From positions 1-42,752 of the forward strand of contig JAHBAA010000041.1 in NCBI GenBank assembly GCA_018385425.1: 42,752 bases of DNA, given 5' to 3'. How positions within the stretch are numbered: position 1 is the stretch's first letter; each line of letters begins with the position of its first letter. This stretch comes from Acetatifactor sp. (lineage in GTDB: Bacteria; Bacillota; Clostridia; Lachnospirales; Lachnospiraceae). This document shows, piece by piece, positions 32,769 through 42,706 of the stretch. Made by a program: the position numbers and the translations under genes. Below the pieces are notes generated by a model. It had not been told where the DNA came from. It did no database searches and worked only from the letters and a program-made list of their open reading frames with translations.

Positions 32769-34124
32769 CTATCCCACCTGCACGCTCTCCAGAGGGAATC
32801 TGGAGGTCTTTACCTTCTTCTCAGATGAGAAGGCCAACAACATCGTTATGGATCCCACACGCCCACACAGCATGAGAAAAGCAAGGATCAGTTTCGAGGG
32901 CATGCTGACTGTAGCCGTTATGCCCAGGGTCAAACCAACTGTGGCCATCGCCGATACCGTCTCAAACAACACCGTCAGAAGCGGCAGCTTCTCGATGGCA
33001 GAGATGATGATCGCTGACCCTGTGGTCAGAATCAGGTATGTCATAAAAACACAGGATGCGGTTCTGGTGATATTCTCATCCATCCGTCTGCCGAAAGCCT
33101 CGATATTCTTTCTTCTGCCAAAGGTAGCAAATACACTGACGCACAGCACATAGAAAGTCGTCGTCTTCATACCGCCGGCAGTGGAGCCGGTAGATCCGCC
33201 GATCATCATCAGGCAGATCATAAAAAACACTCCGGCCTCTGTCATTTTCCCATAATCCGTCGTATTGAACCCGGCTGTTCTGGCGGTGACAGACTGAAAC
33301 AGGCTGGCCAGAACCTTGTCCGAAAAAGACATGCCGGCAAGCATACCGTCACTGCTCTCCAGAATATAGAAACAGACAGCACCCGCAAACACAAGAAACA
33401 CACTGATACTCAAAACCATCTTGCTGTGAAGACGCAGAGTCTTGAATCTGCCCCGATTCTTCCGAACATCATGCCAGACAAAAAAACCAAGGCCTCCGAT
33501 AAAGATCAACAGCATGATCACGATGTTTACATACCAGTTGTCCACCAGTCCGGTAAGGGAGGAACAGGGGCCTGTGGTATCACCCATGAGATCAAACCCT
33601 GCATTACAGAAGGCGGAGATGGAGTGAAAGATACTGAAATAGATCCCCCTTCCCCATCCAAACCGGGGCACAAAGTCAAAGGCCAACAGAACCGCCCCCG
33701 CAAGTTCGAAGTTCAAGGTTCCCAGCACAATAAAGATCGTCATCCTTACGATCCCGCCGATCTGGGGTGCTGAGATGGAGTTTTGCATCAGAGAACGCTG
33801 ATTCAATCCTATTTTCTTCTTAGCCAGTACCAATGCCAGGATAGCGATGGTCATAAAGCCCACCCCACCGATCTGAATCAGGCACAAGATGACCAGCTGT
33901 CCGAAGATCGTCCAATGCGTAAACGTGTCAAATCGTACCAGACCGGTGACACAGGTGGCTGATGTGGCTGTAAAAAAACAATCCGATAACGCAGTGCTAC
34001 CTGCCCCCTTTGTGGAGACAGGTAGCGCCAATAAAAGCGTTCCGATAAGTACAATCAGGCAGTATCCGCCCAAAATCATCTTCATTGGGGATATCTTCTG
34101 CCAAATATTTGTCTGAACCTTCAC
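32769..34124 (-). CDS. ktrB: Potassium (sodium-dependent) transporter KtrB/TrkH
   Basis: A 451-residue membrane protein with the four-fold M1-P-M2 layout. All four selectivity-filter loops with their glycine are visible: SATCVTGL, SAFCNAGFD, TARTAGFN and SAMATVGLTLG. It moves potassium with sodium and is controlled by KtrA. A frame-opening ATG at 34145 overlaps the butyrate kinase stop (TAATG) but has no ribosome site; the GTG at 34124 has AGAGG seven bases upstream and is preferred. Co-transcription with buk is likely. Confidence 0.92.
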   Translation of the reverse strand: MKVQTNIWQKISPMKMILGGYCLIVLIGTLLLALPVSTKGAGSTALSDCFFTATSATCVTGLVRFDTFTHWTIFGQLVILCLIQIGGVGFMTIAILALVLAKKKIGLNQRSLMQNSISAPQIGGIVRMTIFIVLGTLNFELAGAVLLAFDFVPRFGWGRGIYFSIFHSISAFCNAGFDLMGDTTGPCSSLTGLVDNWYVNIVIMLLIFIGGLGFFVWHDVRKNRGRFKTLRLHSKMVLSISVFLVFAGAVCFYILESSDGMLAGMSFSDKVLASLFQSVTARTAGFNTTDYGKMTEAGVFFMICLMMIGGSTGSTAGGMKTTTFYVLCVSVFATFGRRKNIEAFGRRMDENITRTASCVFMTYLILTTGSAIIISAIEKLPLLTVLFETVSAMATVGLTLGITATVSMPSKLILAFLMLCGRVGSITMLLAFSSEKKVKTSRFPLESVQVG

Positions 34125-34144
34125 TCTTTTACCTCTATAAATCA

Positions 34145-35212
34145 TTAATACTGCATTGCAGCTTCTTCACCATTCAATACACGTATCGCGCCCTGTGCCA
34201 ATGCAAGCAGCTCATCCTCACCGGGATAAACCGTGAAGGGAGCGATAAAACCTGCTCTCTCCTGAAGGGCTGCGCATACATCCGCACCATAAGCGATACC
34301 GCCAGTCAGAATGATCTGATCTACCTTGCCGTTCAGCACACAAGCCATGGAACCGATGTCCTTCGCAACCTGAAGCAGGAATGCCTGCTTCGCCTCGATT
34401 GCTGCTGCATCGCCTGCGTTTGCACGCCTGGTTACCTCTCTCATATCGTTGGTGCCAAGATAAGCATTGAAGCCACCCTTACCAACGATCTTGCTGTAGA
34501 CTTCCTTCTCGGTATACTTTCCGGAGAAGCACATCCTGATCAATGCGCCGCTGGGTACCCCGCCTGCTCTCTCAGGGGAGAATGCACCGTCACCGTCCAG
34601 TGCGTTGCACACATCCACTACCTTGCCATACTCATGCGCGCCTACGGAAACACCGCCGCCCATATGCACAACGATCAGGCGCAGCTCTTCGTAGGGCTTG
34701 CCGATCTCCTTGGCATATCTCTTTGCGACTGCCTTCTGATTCAGTGCATGGAACACACTGGTACGGGGAAGCTCGGGTACTCCGGAATATCTGGCAATAG
34801 GCATCAGTTCGTCCACTACCACGGGGTCAACGATAAAGGAAGGAATCCCCAACTCATCACCGATCTCCCTTGCCAGAATACCACCCAGATTGGAAGCATG
34901 CTGCCCCTGCTTGCCGATCACAAGATCGTGAAGCAGATCGTCCGTTACAGCGTAGGTACCGCCGGGGATAGGCTTTAACATACCGCCCCGTCCTACGACC
35001 ACATTCAGGCTCTTCACATCGAAATTCTTAGACTCCAGAAGATCGGTGATGATCTTCTTTCTGAAATCCTTCTGATCCACGATGGTAGCATACCGGGAGA
35101 TCTCCTCAGTGCTGTGTCTTAAGGTCTCCTCAAACAACAGGTTCTCATCCTCAAATACACCGATCTTGGTGGAGGTGGAACCGGGATTAATGATCAAGCT
35201 CTTGATTGACAT
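34145..35212 (-). CDS. buk: Butyrate kinase
   Basis: A 355-residue ASKHA-fold kinase that makes ATP and butyrate from butyryl phosphate and ADP. Signature segments are [16 protein letters not shown] at the N-terminus, [28 protein letters not shown] and ILTGGIAYG; length and motifs fit Buk better than acetate kinase (about 400 residues). AGGAGGACAAGAC precedes the ATG. Together with ptb upstream it forms the Ptb-Buk butyrate route, used by some Coprococcus, Butyrivibrio and clostridia in place of butyryl-CoA:acetate CoA-transferase. Confidence 0.95.
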   Translation of the reverse strand: MSIKSLIINPGSTSTKIGVFEDENLLFEETLRHSTEEISRYATIVDQKDFRKKIITDLLESKNFDVKSLNVVVGRGGMLKPIPGGTYAVTDDLLHDLVIGKQGQHASNLGGILAREIGDELGIPSFIVDPVVVDELMPIARYSGVPELPRTSVFHALNQKAVAKRYAKEIGKPYEELRLIVVHMGGGVSVGAHEYGKVVDVCNALDGDGAFSPERAGGVPSGALIRMCFSGKYTEKEVYSKIVGKGGFNAYLGTNDMREVTRRANAGDAAAIEAKQAFLLQVAKDIGSMACVLNGKVDQIILTGGIAYGADVCAALQERAGFIAPFTVYPGEDELLALAQGAIRVLNGEEAAMQY

Positions 35213-35330
35213 CTGTCTTGTCCTCCTGATTTTTCTTTTTCTTCTCTTTCCGGGCGGTAACGGCAGCTTCGATTCCCTCCGAGAGCAGTTCGCCTGCGAT
35301 CTCCGTTACGGCCTCAACGCTAAAATCCAT
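35187..35330 (-). CDS. Unannotated 47-residue reading frame between ptb and buk
   Basis: Between ptb and buk the minus strand has ATG at 35330, four bases past the ptb stop, with AAGGGG upstream at workable distance. It encodes [20 protein letters not shown], continues with [14 protein letters not shown] and ends QELDH at a TAA at 35187, which lies 26 bases inside buk in another frame. Codons look normal for the operon. The product has an amphipathic acidic helix and a lysine-rich tail. I do not recognise it. Its translation would carry ribosomes across the buk start, so it may be a small accessory protein or a coupling leader. Confidence 0.55.
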   Translation of the reverse strand: MDFSVEAVTEIAGELLSEGIEAAVTARKEKKKKNQEDKTDVNQELDH

Positions 35331-35333
35331 TCA

Positions 35334-36257
35334 TCATTCCCCTTTGTTCAGCTCCTCGGCAACCACTGCTGCCAGAGCGATGGAATTCACCTTGGTCTCA
35401 AAAGTATCGGAACGGCTGGTCAGGATCACAGGAACCTTGGTACCGGTCAGGATGCAGCCGTTCTTAACGCCGGGAACCATATGTACGATCGCCTTGTATA
35501 CCTGATTGCCTGCATGAATGTCAGGGAACAGAAGAATATCCGCATCTCCCTGAATCTTGCGATCGGTTGCTCCCTTATGCTTTGCTGCCTCAGGATCGAT
35601 TGCCAGATCGAGAGAAAGAGGACCGTCCACGATACATCCGGTAATTTTGCCCTCCTCACACATCTTCGTCAGCTCAGCAGCCTCCACAGTAACAGGCATC
35701 TTAGGATTTACGACCTCAACAGCAGCAAGCGGAGCCACCTTAGGAGTCTCAATTCCGCAAGCCTTACATACGGGAACCGTATTTTCGATGATATTCGCCT
35801 TATCCTCCAGTGTAGGATAGGTCATGAATGCAACGTCTGTCAGGAACAACAGTCTGTCGATACCGGGAATCTCAAATACAGCCACGTGAGAAAGAGGGCT
35901 GCCGGTTCTGAGACCTACCTCCTTATCCAATACACTCTTCAAGAAAGTCTTCGTGTCGCAGAGACCCTTCATATACATGTCGACCTCACCGTCATGGGCA
36001 AGCTTCACGGCCTTCAGTGCAGCCGCAGCCATATCCGGCTCATCGATGATCTGAAACTCACTGATATCAATGCCAAGTTCTGCAGCGATAGACTTGATCT
36101 TCGCCTCATCACCTACAAGGATCGCATCTGCAATTCCCTGCTCCTTTGCAGCCTTCACGGCCTCCAGTACAGCGGAATCCTGTGCTGCAGCGACAGCAAT
36201 TTTTTTCATTCCGCAGCTCTTCACCTTAGCAATTACCTCGTTGAAACCCTGTTTCAT
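35334..36257 (-). CDS. ptb: Phosphate butyryltransferase
   Basis: A 307-residue enzyme of the phosphate acyltransferase fold that converts butyryl-CoA and phosphate to butyryl phosphate and CoA. It shows the family's DAILVGDEAKI, DMYMKGLCDTKTFLKSVLD, FLTDVAFMTYPTL and the C-terminal VPVILTSRSDTFETKVNSIALA. Length and motifs match Ptb, not the longer Pta. GCAGGAGGAAAAG precedes the ATG. It heads the ptb-buk-ktrBA operon. Confidence 0.94.
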   Translation of the reverse strand: MKQGFNEVIAKVKSCGMKKIAVAAAQDSAVLEAVKAAKEQGIADAILVGDEAKIKSIAAELGIDISEFQIIDEPDMAAAALKAVKLAHDGEVDMYMKGLCDTKTFLKSVLDKEVGLRTGSPLSHVAVFEIPGIDRLLFLTDVAFMTYPTLEDKANIIENTVPVCKACGIETPKVAPLAAVEVVNPKMPVTVEAAELTKMCEEGKITGCIVDGPLSLDLAIDPEAAKHKGATDRKIQGDADILLFPDIHAGNQVYKAIVHMVPGVKNGCILTGTKVPVILTSRSDTFETKVNSIALAAVVAEELNKGE

Positions 36258-36277
36258 CTTCTTTTCCTCCTGCCCAA

Positions 36278-36308
36278 CCGGGCTTTTTCTCTATTGTTCT
36301 TTGCCCGG
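36278..36308 (-). promoter_or_regulatory. Leader hairpin of the ptb transcript
   Basis: CCGGGC and GCCCGG pair across a 19-base A-rich loop about 20-50 bases before the ptb start, just ahead of the ribosome site. It could stabilise the mRNA or affect initiation. Confidence 0.4.
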
Positions 36309-36345
36309 GGGCACCACATCTCCCAGACAAACACTAATCGTTAAA

Positions 36346-36374
36346 ATAATATCACGCACCCGTTAAAAAAGCAA
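36346..36374 (-). promoter_or_regulatory. Probable promoter of ptb-buk
   Basis: Minus strand TTGCTT (36369-36374, inside the end of the HAD gene), 17 bases, TGATATTAT with -10 at 36346-36351. The extended -10 compensates for a weak -35. Confidence 0.55.
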
Positions 36375-37007
36375 GTCTGTTAGGGAGTCTATTCGAGTTA
36401 CTTTTGCATATAAAAGCCTAGACAGTTCCTCATCCGGTTCTGTCTGGTCCGGCACCATCACCACCTTGCAGCCTGCCCGGTAAGCAGACAACACGCCATT
36501 GGGAGAATCCTCCACCGCAATACAGTCCTCGGGGGAAACCCCCAACTGTTCGCAGGCATACAGATAAATGTCCGGTGAAGGCTTTCCCTCCTTCACCTGA
36601 GTGGCACTGATCAGCCTGTCAAAGTATCCCTCCAGTCCGGTCATTTTCAAATATTTTCCGGTCCTTTCCAAATCAGTGGCGGTAGCGATCGCCGTAGTCA
36701 TCCCTTCCTGTTTTAAGCGTTTCAAGAGTTCCAGCACCCCCGGTTTTCTCTCGATTCCCTCCCGGTCTATGGTCTCCTCCATCAGCGCCTTTCTCCTGTC
36801 ACGCACCGCAATGTAGTCGAAATCCTCTCCGAACCAACCTTTCAGCTGCCGCGGGGCAAAAGGCCGCCCCAGACTGCGCATGGTAAGCGCCTGCTCATCC
36901 GTCATACGATAACCGAATTCTGCCAGCGCCATAGGCCAGAATCTCCTATAATACTTCTCGGTATCGATCAGCGTGCCATCCATATCAAAAATCACTGCCT
37001 GTATCAA
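36363..37007 (-). CDS. HAD-superfamily phosphatase, phosphoglucomutase-like group
   Basis: A 214-residue cytoplasmic HAD hydrolase with all four motifs: FDMDGTLIDTE (nucleophile Asp, motif I), ATATDLER (II), Lys in KEGKPSPDIYL (III) and VEDSPNGVLSA (IV). The helical cap after motif I is of the beta-phosphoglucomutase/phosphatase kind. The substrate is unknown, probably a phosphosugar. The start is TTG, with AGAGGAAAGGG upstream; no ATG is available in frame. It lies 33 bases after the GLUG-repeat gene. Confidence 0.85.
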   Translation of the reverse strand: MIQAVIFDMDGTLIDTEKYYRRFWPMALAEFGYRMTDEQALTMRSLGRPFAPRQLKGWFGEDFDYIAVRDRRKALMEETIDREGIERKPGVLELLKRLKQEGMTTAIATATDLERTGKYLKMTGLEGYFDRLISATQVKEGKPSPDIYLYACEQLGVSPEDCIAVEDSPNGVLSAYRAGCKVVMVPDQTEPDEELSRLLYAKVTRIDSLTDLLF

Positions 37008-37040
37008 ATCGTCGCCCTTTCCTCTCGCCCAAAGAGGGCA

Positions 37041-40000
37041 TCATTCGTTCGTGACAAGCGCCTTTCTCCTACGTTTGTCTCTGATCTTCTTTATCGCTTT
37101 CCGAATCAGCAGGCACAAACACAAACCGGCGATCACAGAGGCACCGATCACCAACACTTCTATTCTACTATGATCCTCTACAATTGTCACCCGGAAAATG
37201 CCCGGTTTTTCCATGGAGAACTGCTGATATCTGCCGATCGTCTCACAATCCACCGTTCTCCACTGTTCCTCGGCGTATACCTCGATCAGAGAATGCTCCG
37301 GATCTTCCAACTGCAGACGGACTTTCACAGGATCCTCATAGTGTCCCGTCTCATGACCTTCCTCGTCCAGATAGACGATCTCCAGCGTCCTCTCCGCTCC
37401 GTGCTCTGTCATTCGAAGATCTGCACCCGGCAGAAACTGGCCCTGCACCAGGACAAGGGGTCTGCCATCCTCATCCGTGTTTTCGCCGGCAATGGAGGAG
37501 ATCCAGGGAATATACTCCGCCTCCAGAATACGATTTCCTCGGATGAAGCCGTAATCGAATTGGGGCCAGGCGCCGAAATATCCCTCCTTCTCGGGAATCG
37601 TGGGTATCATGCTCTGCTCCAGACTGTCCCCGTATTTGCAGGAATAAGAAGCCAGTTCCTCCCCATCCGCAAGAAAGCATACGGTAAAGCTTGTAAACCC
37701 TTCCGGCAGCTCGTATTGACTGCACAATTCCTCATACTCCATGGGGGTCGCACCCCCCTCATAACCGATGGAATCTACACCCGGCAAACCACCCTGAACA
37801 TACAGATTCCCGGCGATCATGCCATCCTCCGAGAGTTGTCCGGCGATGGAACCGCCTCTCTCCCCGGTTATTTCCAACGTAGGATATGCCACGGAAGAGA
37901 AGATATCACAGCCTTTCCCAACGATACCGCCAACGTTGTTCTTGCCGCTTAAGTCCCCCAAAAAGCAGCAGCTTCTCACCGTGTATCCGGAGAGTCCAAC
38001 AATTCCGCCCACATAGCTTCCGCCGGTACTTTTTACTCCTCCGAAGCTTTCGCATTCGATCACGGCGCCGTGGTCTGCCTTACCCACGATTCCACCCACA
38101 TAGTCCTTTTTGGCAGTGATCTCGCCCTGATTACGGCATTCCCTGACCACAGCCTTCACCGTCTGCTCTATGTTGAAGCTTTCCTCCCCGGTCAGCTCAA
38201 TGTCATCCTCCGGATCAAAATCCAGTTCTGTGGAGATCTGCCCAACAATACCTCCCACATTGGTATCGGCCTGAATGACTCCCCGGTTTACACATAGCGT
38301 GATCTTCCCCTTTTGAAACGAGGAAATATCATAATATGCCTCCTCCTTCTGGGTATCCGGATTGCCGAGTTCCTCGGTCTGTGCATCTTCCGACATTTCC
38401 TCATCCGATGCGTCTTCTACTGAGATTCCCTCGTACCGAAACAGATCGTCCCGCAATTCACTGATGGACTTGCGAAGCACTCTGGCCTGATTGACGAGAG
38501 CATCCCGATTTTTCTCTCCCTGCTCTACTCCCTGCTCCAGCACTGCTGCCAGCTGCTCCAATTCGCTGCCGGCTGCCTCCATCCGATCGTTCAGCGTGTT
38601 CAGGTTCTCCGTGATGACTCCGCTCCTGTCTGTGGATGCCTGCCCCATATTGGCAAGATGGTCCCCGGTACTATCCGCGAACCGGCGAAGGGCTGCCCGA
38701 TAGCTCTCCATATCGTTCGGAACGGTAATGGTGATCTCCCCCTCTTCTCCTTCACCGATCACATGATCCGTAGTATTTCCTTCTTCCCGGTCCTGGGTAT
38801 CCTGCTCCTCCAACTCTTGATTCAGACGATCCAGATCATTTCCGATCCCGGTCAATTCCTGATTGTAAATGTACCACAGTTCATTTGCCACAGAAGACAG
38901 TCTGCCTGCCGCAGCAGATGCCTCCTTCAGATTGGTGCTGAGACTCTTCGCCAAATCGGAGGCCTGCTTCCCTGTACGGTGCAGTTCCTCCCCGGACTGC
39001 TCCACCAGATCCAGAAATTTTTCCGTCTCCCGATCGATCTCCTTCAGCTTGTCATCCAGATACTGAATCTCCAGAAAAGGTTCCATCTGACCTGCAATAC
39101 CACCCACATCCTTTCGGCCGAAGACCGCTCCGCTGTTGGTACAATTCTGCAGATATCCCTGATGCAGTCTTCCCACGATTCCGCCGGTATTGTAGCCCAC
39201 ATGCTGATAACCAACGGTTCCGCTGTTGCTGCAATAGTAGATCTTGCCATCGGAATACCCGGCGATTCCACCGGTGTCCGTGTGGGCCGCCATGTTTTCC
39301 GCGCTGTTGAATGACTCGACATTTTCAGCCGTGATATCCTCGATATGATAGGGCACCTCCATGCTGTAAGCATTCACCTTTCCGTAATTGATGCAATTGT
39401 TCAGCGTACCGCTGTTTTTTCCACAGATGCCGCCCACATAATGCTCCCCGTTTACAGTTGCTTTGGAACTGCACCGCCTGATCTCCCCGGCAGCCTCATT
39501 GCTGCCGACGATACCGCCTACCGCTTCCTTTCCCACAATACTGCCCGCGACGAAACAATTTGTGATCTTACCGTAGTTCACGCCTGCCAGCATCCCTACA
39601 TTGCACTGACTTCCCTCGGGACACACAGAACCTGACAACACCAGATTTCTCACCACTGCCCCCTGTTGCAGGTAACGGAATAAGCCAATGGCAGACCCTG
39701 TCTCATCCAGGCGAAGCCCGTTGATGGCGTGCCCGCAGCCGTCAAAGATACCTCCAAAGGTAGGGATCATCAGCTCGGTGCCCTCCGAGAGGAAAATGTC
39801 CCGATCCAACACAACATATTTATCCACAGACCAGGAATCCAGGGCACAGTTTTCTGCCAATTCCAACAGATCTGCCTCACTTCGGATCGAGATCTGAATG
39901 AGATTCTCTGCCTCTGATGCTTCCTCTGTCCGTACTTCTCCTGCCAGATACTCCCGGTAGGTTTTTTCCTCGGAAGCCGCCTGCACCGGCACCCGGTGAA

Positions 40001-40064
40001 AACCGGACAGTACCACACAGAGCCATACAGCCATTCCCCTTATCGCCCGTTTCCTATTCTTCAT
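37041..40064 (-). CDS. Large GLUG-repeat, coiled-coil, membrane-anchored surface protein
   Basis: A 1007-residue exported protein. A signal peptide ends near VQA-AS (residue 30). GLUG-type repeats with the GGIVG signature form a likely beta-solenoid in two parts: about 150-325 (signatures near 183, 211, 265, 294, 321) and 595-745 (604, 657, 686, 712, 738). A long coiled coil (about 330-550) with an acidic loop splits them. A beta-rich region follows, then one membrane helix (about 969-987) and a basic tail. Its ATG overlaps the MMPL transporter stop by four bases, which suggests a shared complex, perhaps as an extracellular scaffold or conduit. Function unknown. Confidence 0.82.
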   Translation of the reverse strand: MKNRKRAIRGMAVWLCVVLSGFHRVPVQAASEEKTYREYLAGEVRTEEASEAENLIQISIRSEADLLELAENCALDSWSVDKYVVLDRDIFLSEGTELMIPTFGGIFDGCGHAINGLRLDETGSAIGLFRYLQQGAVVRNLVLSGSVCPEGSQCNVGMLAGVNYGKITNCFVAGSIVGKEAVGGIVGSNEAAGEIRRCSSKATVNGEHYVGGICGKNSGTLNNCINYGKVNAYSMEVPYHIEDITAENVESFNSAENMAAHTDTGGIAGYSDGKIYYCSNSGTVGYQHVGYNTGGIVGRLHQGYLQNCTNSGAVFGRKDVGGIAGQMEPFLEIQYLDDKLKEIDRETEKFLDLVEQSGEELHRTGKQASDLAKSLSTNLKEASAAAGRLSSVANELWYIYNQELTGIGNDLDRLNQELEEQDTQDREEGNTTDHVIGEGEEGEITITVPNDMESYRAALRRFADSTGDHLANMGQASTDRSGVITENLNTLNDRMEAAGSELEQLAAVLEQGVEQGEKNRDALVNQARVLRKSISELRDDLFRYEGISVEDASDEEMSEDAQTEELGNPDTQKEEAYYDISSFQKGKITLCVNRGVIQADTNVGGIVGQISTELDFDPEDDIELTGEESFNIEQTVKAVVRECRNQGEITAKKDYVGGIVGKADHGAVIECESFGGVKSTGGSYVGGIVGLSGYTVRSCCFLGDLSGKNNVGGIVGKGCDIFSSVAYPTLEITGERGGSIAGQLSEDGMIAGNLYVQGGLPGVDSIGYEGGATPMEYEELCSQYELPEGFTSFTVCFLADGEELASYSCKYGDSLEQSMIPTIPEKEGYFGAWPQFDYGFIRGNRILEAEYIPWISSIAGENTDEDGRPLVLVQGQFLPGADLRMTEHGAERTLEIVYLDEEGHETGHYEDPVKVRLQLEDPEHSLIEVYAEEQWRTVDCETIGRYQQFSMEKPGIFRVTIVEDHSRIEVLVIGASVIAGLCLCLLIRKAIKKIRDKRRRKALVTNE

Positions 40065-42589
40065 GCTTTCCTGCCTCCTTCCTCATCACCTTCTTGGATT
40101 TCCCGAGGGTTCGGTTCGATGTCCTGCTGTTCCTGTTCGGAAGCAGTTGGCGTCAGTTCCGCATCCCGAGTGTATTGACTATCTAAGTCAACATTCTCCA
40201 CAGTATCCTTCGCGCGAACCACAGCACCCATCTCACCCTCAATCACACCGATGAACTCACCGTCCACCACACCATTCACATACCCCTTGATCCTTCCGTT
40301 CATGCGGATCCTTCCGCCGGCGGGCAATGGCTTCACCATCTCACGCTTCAGCGTGAACGCTGTCTTCTCAATGATGATATCTCCAACCAACAACGTCTGC
40401 GGCAGCACCAACAGCACCAATGCAATGGATGTCAAGGTTCCTCTGCCCAGCGCAAGCCCGATGGCTGCCACCACAGCGTTGGAGGAAATATTGCTGATGA
40501 TGAAACCTGCCGCCACCAGCATGGAACCGCTGGTCACGATCGTGGGAAATGCCTGATTCAAGGTCTCCACAATGGCCTGTCGGATAGGCAGATAAGTCTT
40601 TATTTCCATATAGCGGCTGGTGATGACGATGGCATAGTCGATAGTTGCTCCCATCTGGATCGCAGATACCACCAGATAGCCCAGGAAATAAACCGATTCT
40701 CCGGTCAGGTAAGGCAGGGAGAAGTTCATCCAGATGCTTCCCTGAATGGTCAGTACCAACAGCACCGGAAGCCCGGCAGACTGGAAGGTAAACAGCAGAA
40801 TGATCATGACAAACAACGCCGTCAACACCGTAATGATGGTATTGTCGATGCCAAAGGATGCGCTTAAGTCCTTGTTGCTGGTCGCATTGCCCGCCAGCAC
40901 GATGGAATCCTCCTCATAATACCCGGCCACCGTGTCCCGGATCCGCTGAAGCGCTGCATAGGTCTCCTCCCCCTCTGTAGGGACAGAAAGCTCCAGGACG
41001 AAACGACTGTACTCCTCCCCCAGAAGCTGATCCCTTGCGATGCTGATCTGGGAGTAGGCATCCGTCAGCTTCTCCTCCAGTTCAGCGTCCAGTGTAATAT
41101 TGCCCGCTTCCTTCTGATCATAGATAAACAAAAACATATCGATCAAGGGCACCTTGTATTCATCCACACCGCTTAACAGGGCGCCATAGTTGCTGTTGTC
41201 CACCGCATAGGCGGAATAGAGCAGTTCTGCCACCTCAATATCCAGATCGATCAGCTCGGAGAACTCTCTGGGAGACAGCTGCTCGGTCAGCATATACCCA
41301 TCCATCGCCTCGATATTCGCAAGCCCCATACAGGAGTTCACCTCCGGCATTCTCTCCAGAGCGCGCAGCACTGCTGCCTCCTTTTCATAATCTCCTCTGG
41401 GCACCATTACCGCCAGCTGATTGATTGTTCCAAATTCCCTGTTGACCATGGACGCCGAAAACTTATTGTCACTCATGATCTTCGATTCCAGAGAATTCAC
41501 ATCATACACATAGTTGGTCTTACCGGAGATCCATGCTGCCCCAATGACCGCCGCAACCAGCAACGGCGGAACGATAAACCTTGTATGCACGCAGAATTTA
41601 CCCACGGCAGTGATCTTCGGCACGAAGCTTCTGTGGTGAGACTTGTCGATCGCCCGGGCAAAGGTCAGCAACAGACCCGGCATCAAAAAGAATACGGATA
41701 CCAGGCTTAAGAGGATCGCCTTCGCCAGCACGATACCCATGTCATAACCGATCCGAAACTGCATGAACATCATGGCGATCATACCGGAAACAGTGGTCAG
41801 TGAGCTGGAAGAGATCTCCGGAATTGCTTTGCTCAGTGCCACGATCACCGCCTCTCTGGCATCCTTGTCCTCATGCTCCTCCATAAATCGATGACAGAGA
41901 ATGATGGCGTAATCCACAGCCAGCGCCAGCTGCAGTACCACAGCGATCGAATCGGTGACAAAGCTGATGGTACCGAAGATAAAGTTGCTGCCCTTGTTCA
42001 GAATCGCCGCCACAATGAAAGTTGCCAGATACACCGGTATCTCCGCGTAGGTAGTGGAAGTAAACAGCAATACCGCCACGATGACCACTGCTGCCAGCAG
42101 CAAAATGATGATCATATCATGATTTAAGTCGGAAGCGTCCCGCTCCTCCTGACCAATATCGGAGGAATAATAGACATCATACTTTTCCAGCTCTGCCAGC
42201 ACATTGCTTAAATATTCCTGCGCGACAGCATCCTTGGCTTCCGCCTGAAAGGTAATATCGTACAATGCCTCCATATCGTGATAATGCTCCTCGGAATCGT
42301 CAAAGGAAAGCATACTGACACCCTCCAGCCCCTCCAGCCGTTTGGATATCAGCTGTGCCTCCTCCTTCGTCACGTTGCACACCATCACCCGGGCAGTACC
42401 ATATGTGGTAAACTGCTCCTCCATCAGATCCAACCCCTGCCTGGTCTCCGTCGTCTCCGGCAGATAGGAGGTCAGGTCATTGTTCACTTTCACCTTATTC
42501 ATATAGATCACACTGAAAATGATCAGAACGATAAATATGAGATAGAACCCCTTTCTCTTGTCTACGATCAACGTAGACAGCTTGATCAT
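40061..42589 (-). CDS. MMPL/RND-superfamily transporter
   Basis: An 842-residue transporter with the MmpL layout: one helix, an extracytoplasmic domain, five helices, then the same again. Asp-Tyr pairs for proton relay are present in helix 4 (LALAVDYAII) and helix 10 (MGATIDYAIV), as in MmpL3. The C-terminal tail of about 90 residues is acidic and cytoplasmic. Relatives export lipids, siderophores or peptides. The frame opens at 42619, but ATG 42589 (MIKLSTL) has AGGAGG at ideal spacing and is chosen. It heads an operon with the GLUG-repeat protein. Confidence 0.9.
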   Translation of the reverse strand: MIKLSTLIVDKRKGFYLIFIVLIIFSVIYMNKVKVNNDLTSYLPETTETRQGLDLMEEQFTTYGTARVMVCNVTKEEAQLISKRLEGLEGVSMLSFDDSEEHYHDMEALYDITFQAEAKDAVAQEYLSNVLAELEKYDVYYSSDIGQEERDASDLNHDMIIILLLAAVVIVAVLLFTSTTYAEIPVYLATFIVAAILNKGSNFIFGTISFVTDSIAVVLQLALAVDYAIILCHRFMEEHEDKDAREAVIVALSKAIPEISSSSLTTVSGMIAMMFMQFRIGYDMGIVLAKAILLSLVSVFFLMPGLLLTFARAIDKSHHRSFVPKITAVGKFCVHTRFIVPPLLVAAVIGAAWISGKTNYVYDVNSLESKIMSDNKFSASMVNREFGTINQLAVMVPRGDYEKEAAVLRALERMPEVNSCMGLANIEAMDGYMLTEQLSPREFSELIDLDIEVAELLYSAYAVDNSNYGALLSGVDEYKVPLIDMFLFIYDQKEAGNITLDAELEEKLTDAYSQISIARDQLLGEEYSRFVLELSVPTEGEETYAALQRIRDTVAGYYEEDSIVLAGNATSNKDLSASFGIDNTIITVLTALFVMIILLFTFQSAGLPVLLVLTIQGSIWMNFSLPYLTGESVYFLGYLVVSAIQMGATIDYAIVITSRYMEIKTYLPIRQAIVETLNQAFPTIVTSGSMLVAAGFIISNISSNAVVAAIGLALGRGTLTSIALVLLVLPQTLLVGDIIIEKTAFTLKREMVKPLPAGGRIRMNGRIKGYVNGVVDGEFIGVIEGEMGAVVRAKDTVENVDLDSQYTRDAELTPTASEQEQQDIEPNPREIQEGDEEGGRKA

Positions 42590-42706
42590 AAAAGACTCCT
42601 CCTTCCTCTCCTGTGCCATACTAATCTGTCCTCCGTCTTTAGACTCTTGTTGTTTATTGTAGAATCGTCATTTATTGAACAACTGTTGATTTTTAGAATA
42701 AATGTA

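Noticed and set aside
34125-34145. ATG start for ktrB overlapping the buk stop
   Set aside because: No ribosome site before it; GTG 34124 has AGAGG at proper spacing. The overlap is still noted as a possible coupling signal.
35082-36344. 420-codon rightward frame opposite ptb and buk
   Set aside because: Antisense shadow spanning two well-identified genes.
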